Origin: Takakia lepidozioides
Lineage: Eukaryota > Streptophyta > Takakiopsida > Takakiales > Takakiaceae
DNA length: 60,000 nt
Assembly: GCA_030704615.1 (NCBI GenBank)
Contig: CM060733.1
Coordinates: 71,860,001-71,920,000, forward strand
Direction of reading: 5' to 3'
Positions 54,053 through 60,000 of the stretch are shown here, in pieces. The position numbers and the translations under genes are program-made. Position 1 is the stretch's first letter. Every line of letters starts with the position of its first letter. Below the pieces are notes generated by a model that worked only from the letters and a program-made list of their open reading frames with translations, ran no database searches and was not told the DNA's origin.

Positions 54053-55600
54053 GACTTTCGCCGAGGCTCTCTCAAGTACTCTGTATCGGACCAGGACGCA
54101 CTCTCCACTGGCTGATATGAGCCGTCTCATCACGGTTTGGAAAGAGTATTTCAACAACTTCCCTTTAAGATCGTACACCTCTTTCTCCAAAAAGATGGAG
54201 CCATTCTGCAGCTTGTAAACGGGTAGCCAAGACATGTTCCAGAACAATTGCAAATCCATTGTCAAGGACTTCCTCCGGGAGAACGACACTGGTTTGTCGT
54301 CAGAGAGAAGAACTCCGCTTCAGAGGAAGCCATCTTCCTTCCTCACGTACGTTTGTACCTTGCTATCGCAGATCTAGTGTAAATCGGTTTACTGATGTCT
54401 CCAGAACACAATTGAAGAATGAGCAGAGAATATGGCGGAGGAAGCTCAGACAACGACTGTGCATATTATGTTATTCTTTCAGATATTGCAGCCGTCCATT
54501 TGAATTATTTTCTTGTGGGCCCAGGGGAAGAGTGAGTATCCCTGGAGCAGTCGGCAGATTTTTAATTATAGTTTGTGTAGTAGCTAAAGTGTCAGTAATT
54601 ACAAAGCATGTGTTCGGCAGCTGGTAAAACGTTAACCATAACCTCATCAATAAAACCCCTATAACAAAGGACTTCCGGAGCATTGCCACAGATTAAGGAT
54701 GGATGCAGAATTAAGTAATGTACTTTATTACTACCAATGATCATGCGCACCTGGAAAGTTCCAAATGTGTGAAACGAATGTGGGGTTTGGCTAAAAAGGA
54801 TGACCGTGTATGATATTCCAAGATTTGTCATCAACACTCCGTTCAGTTACATTTTTTTTTGTGTAAGACTGTGCGCCAAGATTTCTGGGATTTCGCTGTT
54901 ATTTTTAAATATTGAAACGTTCTAAAAAAGAACACGCCGCGTTATTTTGGGGGACACACGTCAGACATCCATAACTGAATACGAACAGCTGTGTACACCA
55001 ATTGCTGGCATGTGCACTAATAAGGGAAACGACTATGTGTAACGGTCAGGCGAGAGGGAATCCGATGCTTCTAGAGACACGCAAGCAAGAACGTAGGCAA
55101 TCCCGCAAGAAATCGGGAGGTCAGTCACTGCGTTTTTCTACTTTTCGCGCTTAGAGAGAGAGTGGTAGTCAAGCTGGAGATGGTTCCTTCTACAATACGA
55201 AAGAGAAGAAAGTCTCTTTTTTTTACTTCCCTTAGAGAGAGACGTTAGTAGAGCAATTTTAGAGAGCAAATGAGAGAGGCGTCGTTTGTTGGAGAACATA
55301 GGGCCAAGGCAGCAGGTGAACGCAGAGACTGATTCAGAGAGCAGACGGAGACTGAGACAGCGGCTGTGTTGTGACACAGTCGGCAATAAGAGTGCGCCAG
55401 CCTGTGGAGGGCAGAGATGATTCGCATAGACACTGAAGGAGGTGGAAGGAGGTGGAAGCACGCGGAACGCCGAAACCGCCGAACCGGGAGAAGGTCCACA
55501 AAGAAACCCTAGATAGAGCAGACAGAAATCCAGCAGATGTGAGAGGGAGAGGAAAAGCTGCAGAATGCAGAAGAGGGGATCCAATTTTCAAAACCTAAGA
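54053..55600. other. Unassigned region
   Basis: A 95-codon minus frame (54,002-54,289, SWLPVYKLQNGSIFLEKEVY) looks exon-like but is not recognised. GAGA-rich low-complexity DNA lies at 55,140-55,360. No repeats shared with other regions. Confidence 0.4.
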
Positions 55601-55799
55601 AGGCGCCAATAAGTTTTATCTAACTTACACATTTAGATTGTTTAGAAGATATGCGTAGAGAAATTGAGTGGAATTGTCCCAGACAGGGATTGTCGCTACC
55701 GACCATCACAAAGGTGATTGCTTTCTACTCCTCTGCTAAGGGTTTACCGCACAATGAGTGGATGACTATCGGGCACAGTCATTCACTGTTGTTCCAATC

Positions 55800-56340
55800 A
55801 TACAGTCTGTCTGATTGCCTTTCAAGGAGTCCTTCCTCTTCCCTTCTTTAGCAGGAACTAATGAATTGCGAGCGTCGTTAACGCCATTCGATTCTCCTCA
55901 TGAGATTTGTATGTACCTATGTGTTTGAAGAGAGAGTGAGGGTCGGACCATCATACCGTCAATCATCGTTGTTCAGACCATATAGTCTGTCTGATTGCCT
56001 TTCAAGCAGTCCTTCCTCTTTCCATGCTTGCGAGGTAATCACTGTGGAGTCAATCTGAATAATCTGCACTGCACTACTGTCCGCCCTAAACCTATACTGA
56101 ATGTCGTTGCGCAATCACTTGCACATAGATGTCATTACACAACACACAATCCCGGCAGGTCGTTATCTTTTGGATTGTCGTTAACGCCGTTCGCTATCGC
56201 TCTCGCTTGTTTGTTTTGATACGGCAGCAGTATCAGCTTGCTTGTGTAGATTGTGCTGAATTGTTTCACACCATCATAGTGAGTTTTTGAGCAGAGAGTG
56301 ATGGTCGTTACCGCCATTCACTATTGCAAATTACTTCGTC
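55800..56340. repeat. Two or three diverged tandem copies of a roughly 180-bp segment
   Basis: CTGTCTGATTGCCTTTCAAG followed by AGTCCTTCCTCTT occurs at about 55,807 and 55,987. TCGTTAACGCCATTCG-like phrases occur at about 55,876, 56,179 and 56,305, with GAGAGTGA before some of them. Confidence 0.65.
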
Positions 56341-56399
56341 AGAACTGAATGGCATAGTGCAGAAAAACTGTGAGGCGAAGCCTACAGGATCAGAGGGGA

Positions 56400-58125
56400 A
56401 GGATCTGGAGATGGGGACGAGTCCGCAAAAAGCTCAGAGAATACAGATGAAGCAGATGAATCTGAAGGTGCACTACCTTGACAAGTGAAGATGAAAGAAC
56501 TCATGTCATTCCAGAAGGTAAACTCTCAGGAGGTTATAAGGGACATGCTCGTATCTGGAGGGCGTCTGGACATCCCTCTGCGCCGCGGATGATATCAATG
56601 CTTGTTGTGCGTCCACCTCTTTCCCATGACATAACAAATTGGAGAGTGATTTTGTGCATGGATATAGACTTGGTGCAAGTTTTTTATTTGTCACTGACGG
56701 ATATAAATGGGAAAGCACATAGTGTCTCCAGAGATCAGTGAGTGATAACTGGGATGAGTGCTGGAAAAGATGCCAATGAGGAGTTCGAGCTGGGCCTCAT
56801 GATGGGAAAGAACACCCAGCAATCTGCAACCACATGTTCTACGTCTGGGACGGCAACCACCGATTGCTGGCAGGGATGGGATACATTCAGAAACACCGCG
56901 AAAGACAAAGACAAGCATGTTGCTGTGGAGACAATGATTTGGATCCTGGAAAACGGAAACGACATCGCTAGGCTTCTTACAGCTATGCACGACACGGACG
57001 TGAACAAAAATAAGTCATTCAGGAGAGGGATTCATCCTTCTGTAGTGTCTTATTAATCCTCAAAAAACAGTGTTAAGAATGCAACGTTTCCAATGTTTTG
57101 CAGATCGACAGAGAAAGAAATCGCATGTGACAACAAGCTTGTTTCACACACTATTCCGAATTCAGAGGATTGGTCTGATGAAGCTGGATGATTTTCGGAC
57201 AGTACTACCACCCAATATCATCAAGAAGTGCGAAAACAGGAAGAGCGGCAGGCACTTGGTATTCTTGACACGAGAGGCGTTTCTGGAGTACATGTATGCG
57301 GGTAAGCCCGAGTCTGTACTCTGTTTACTTTTCGAATACATGTTTGTAGTCCCTTCGGAGCTAATCACACTGAAATAATTGAACCAGCAAGCAAGAAACT
57401 GGCAGAAGAAGCAGAAGCAAGATAAGAAGGGCAAATCCGAATATTACCGCCACTACACCAGAGGAACTAAGGAACAAGGAAGCTGCAAGAAAGAAGGGTG
57501 TGGAAGTGAAGCATAAAGAAGGAGTTTGAAATGCAAGAATCAAATTGATGTCCGCCTTCGGAAAGCAGCTTAGAATTAGTAGATCCTGGACTTGGCTCTG
57601 TCCTCAGTCCAGATCAGCAAAACACACTATGACAAGCATGTGCATCCGGAGATGCAAGCATGGAAGCAGGAGAAAGAAATTGCACCGGCTGGCCATATCG
57701 ATGGTTCGACCCACAAACAAAAAATAAGGTGTGGAGATATGGAACTCAGATCAAACAGTAAAGGACTTGAATCAGTCCCAAAGAGCACCATACAGCCTTG
57801 GCACAAAGGTGGAAGGAATCAGTGATTGGTGTGTGTTGTATAACTGGCTCCACAGGCTACATTTTTGGAGTCAGTGTTGTGTATTCAAACATGCCGTTTT
57901 CTTCTCTTCAAGTATGTGATGAGTATCTTATTTGCAATTCTGACAAATATACATTTGCAGCTTGAGAAAAACGCGCCCCGTCATTGGCGGTGGATCAGAC
58001 TTGGAAGGACCTGAACATTTCGATGGTTTCCCCTCCCCAAATGTCATTGGAGGCATACATAAGGAAGTGGAGAGGTCTCACCTGGAGATACTGTTTTTTC
58101 CGGGAGTTCTCCAAAGATGGTAACA
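56400..58125 (+). pseudogene. ParB/methyltransferase-like gene, diverged copy D
   Basis: Segments align in order with copy B: LVVRPPLSHDI and VFYLSLTDINGKAHS (VVRPALPGDI, VFYVSIENDHGASRAHT in B); HMFYVWDGNHRLLAGMGYIQ at about 56,838-56,900; HVAVETMIWILENG; and an exon at 57,104-57,300 (HVTTSLFHTLFRI...FLEYMYAG) bounded by TTTGCAG and GTAAGC. An exon near 57,961-58,115 (TWKDLN...MSLEAYIRKWRGLTWRY) follows. Pieces lie in different frames with stops between them. No methyltransferase motif found. Divergence from A-C is large, showing an old family. Confidence 0.65.
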
Positions 58126-58269
58126 TTTTACGGTTCCAACGACTTTGACAGTCAGTTGGAGGAGAGTGGGCCATGATACGAGTTGTGTACAGGTTGGCAA
58201 TGTTATATACTTGAAACTCTACTGTTTTTTGGGAAAAAATGTGGCTTCATAAGGATGGCATTCATAGAT

Positions 58270-59030
58270 CAAGATTGATGTCGTTGACGACATTCACTTC
58301 TTTGTCTGAGTCATTGCTTATAGCGAGTATATGAATTCACCTGGTTCGGATCTAGGGGGTGTAAGTATGGTGTCTAGGTCCCTGATTAGAATGATAATGT
58401 CCTTGATGTTTGAATTGTGTTGACGACATTCACATCCGGAGTTTTGAGTTTGAGAGGTCCTCATAGTTATGTAAATTTTTGTAATGTCCATAGAGGTTAC
58501 AGTGAGGGTTCCTCACTTCATTTTGCTGAATGTCAATGCAGACATTTAGTGGTTTGCATTGTTTTTTGCCTCTTGCGAGGAATCTGGAGGCTTGATAAGC
58601 TCTTATGAGAAATCCAAATGTGAATGTCGTTGACGACATTCACTCTGTGTCTGTTGTTATATCACCACGACAATTCGAATTTACATGGATTGGTGAAGCT
58701 GAAGTAATTGCTAAGTAATTGGTTCTTGTGGTCTTTTTTGAATAGCGTTGAGCCATTCACATACAGTGTTGTTGTGAGGTTCTCAGTGATATGTTCGTTA
58801 TGAATGTGCATTGAGTTTCCTGGAGGGTTCCTTACTCGGTTATGATTTCCATCATGTGATTTTGCTTCATTTAAGGAATAATTAGGCTTGATTGGTGAAT
58901 GTCGTTGACGACATTCACTTATATGTCTGTGTCATTCAAAAACGATAGTTTGCATTCACCTGGATTAGGGTGTTGTATTTACAGTATCATTGAATGGAAT
59001 GTTTTGAATGGCGTTGACGACATTCACATC
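58270..59030. repeat. Repeat array with GAATGTCGTTGACGACATTC palindrome
   Basis: The 20-bp inverted repeat (9-nt arms GAATGTCGT/ACGACATTC, TG centre) is perfect at 58,622-58,641 and 58,897-58,916. It is imperfect at 58,276, 58,412 and 59,006, and more degenerate at about 58,740. Flanks alternate between two types (CTTnTnTGTCTGnGTCATT and CACATCnG), suggesting a dimeric unit of about 275-346 bp. Confidence 0.85.
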
Positions 59031-59200
59031 TGCAGCATCGTGTGGTCCTGAAAGGTCCTTGGAGCAGTTCTCAGAGCAATTTCAATCTAGTTTTTTTTAT
59101 TCTGTTCTACTTGCATCTTACTCATTGAGCGTTTTGTGGGTTGGGATTTATCTCCTTTTTCAGGTACACGAAATATGTGTTATGGAAGGAAATGCCACAA

Positions 59201-60000
59201 TGATAAGATAAGAAAGCTAAATAATAACACACTGTTGACACAAGAAACATGAAAACAACAGATCACTCATCATTATTTAAAATAGAAGTCGAGCCAGGGG
59301 CACCCCAAGCTATATGGGGACTCCACCCCACAACAACCTATCCTCCCATCATAAGCACACTCAACTCTAAACGGGGTTGAAGGAGCTCGGTCGTGCAGGC
59401 TCAACTCGAGAGAGATGAGCTGCGCGACTGACGCTCTCGTGAAGATAAGACGGTTAGGTTCAGGTGTCAAAACTAAACTTGACACCTGATTAACACTTGA
59501 ACTAAATCAAGTGTTAAATACAAATAACTAGCTTTTCTAGTTAGTTTCACACTGTGCTTATTTAACTGACAGCTGTCGTGCGCATATGTATGCTACACAA
59601 ACTACATCGTTGTCCAAACCACACCACACATATATGCACAATAAAGTAGTCTGCCACAATCGCCCCCCTAGCTGGGGATAGGTCCCTCTACCTCCAGATA
59701 GCTACAAGATGTAATAACCACAGCCGTACTAAGTCCTCTATCACGTCCTATTATACTCAAACTCTATAGACCAAGAGGCCGGGTACAAGAGTAGCCCCAT
59801 CATTAGTTGCCGTCTTGCAATCTGTGAACTGAGCCAATATCTCGTGTGTTCAAGGGGTCTCCTAGTAGCTTGGCCTTGCATTCTTGTTAGCCTTCCATGG
59901 TTGTATATCCACACCCACTATCCAATGCAATGTGGAATAACCAAATCCCCATCCGGAACCATCTCAAGAGGTGGAGTCAAGCATCCCATATGCCAACCTC
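59201..60000 (-). mobile_element. Second copy of the methyltransferase-type Ty3 element, 3' end only
   Basis: A full LTR lies at 59,201-59,658, then the purine tract, then the 3' untranslated region and the first part of the PHD-coding segment (from about 59,937), all matching 6,041-6,832 at roughly 90-95% by eye. The element continues beyond the window, so whether it carries the methyltransferase is not visible. Just outside the LTR, TGCCACAA repeats the first bases of the LTR. Confidence 0.85.

Noticed and set aside
1-60000. Bacterial or organellar origin suggested by the methyltransferase domains
   Set aside because: Introns, CACTA, MULE and Ty3 elements and PPR pseudogenes show nuclear plant DNA. 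The domains are embedded in those genes.

Overview
The window reads as nuclear DNA of a land plant, most likely a seed-free one (moss, hornwort, lycophyte or fern). The reasons are spliced genes with GT-AG borders, plant CACTA, MULE and Ty3 elements, a decayed pentatricopeptide-repeat (PPR) gene with E and DYW C-terminal domains, and fragments resembling a plant receptor kinase, a SYP7-type syntaxin and a protein disulfide isomerase. The species cannot be named from this sequence. Almost everything is mobile or repetitive DNA; I see no clearly intact ordinary host gene.

Layout. 1-3,419 (-): decayed CACTA (Tnp2) transposase gene. 3,421-5,775: rearranged pieces of a ParB/methyltransferase-like gene around palindromic satellite DNA. 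5,951-17,752 (-): a nearly complete Ty3/gypsy retrotransposon whose polyprotein carries a C5-cytosine DNA methyltransferase domain between protease and reverse transcriptase, and a PHD finger at the integrase C-terminus. 17,753-21,265: mostly unassigned, with one exon-like unit and a GC-rich minisatellite. 21,266-24,150: hairpin tandem array and a decayed MULE transposase (-). 24,238-26,995: two large palindromic satellites. 27,324-35,640 (+): two copies of the ParB/methyltransferase-like gene, the first 3'-truncated and the second 5'-truncated. 35,640-39,880: a graveyard of host gene fragments. 39,888-43,700 (-): tandemly duplicated PPR-DYW pseudogene. 45,635-48,861 (-): a second MULE. 48,878-54,052 (-): a deleted chromovirus with a PPR fragment inside one LTR. 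55,600-59,030: a diverged ParB/methyltransferase relative and palindromic repeats. 59,201-60,000: the 3' end of another copy of the methyltransferase-bearing Ty3 element.

How the parts work together. The 5.9-17.8 kb element would make Gag-protease-methyltransferase as one polyprotein. By reading through a UAG stop in a leaky context it would make a minor longer product with RT, RNase H, integrase and PHD finger. Its primer-binding position has no tRNA complement but pairs with a 14-nt segment of its own LTR, suggesting self-priming. The second notable system is a multi-exon gene family joining a ParB/sulfiredoxin-like domain, a helical and basic middle region and a beta-class-order DNA methyltransferase fold. 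This combination is known in bacteria and phages and is present here in at least four degenerate copies. Several single-base frameshifts lie in homopolymers and may be sequencing errors.
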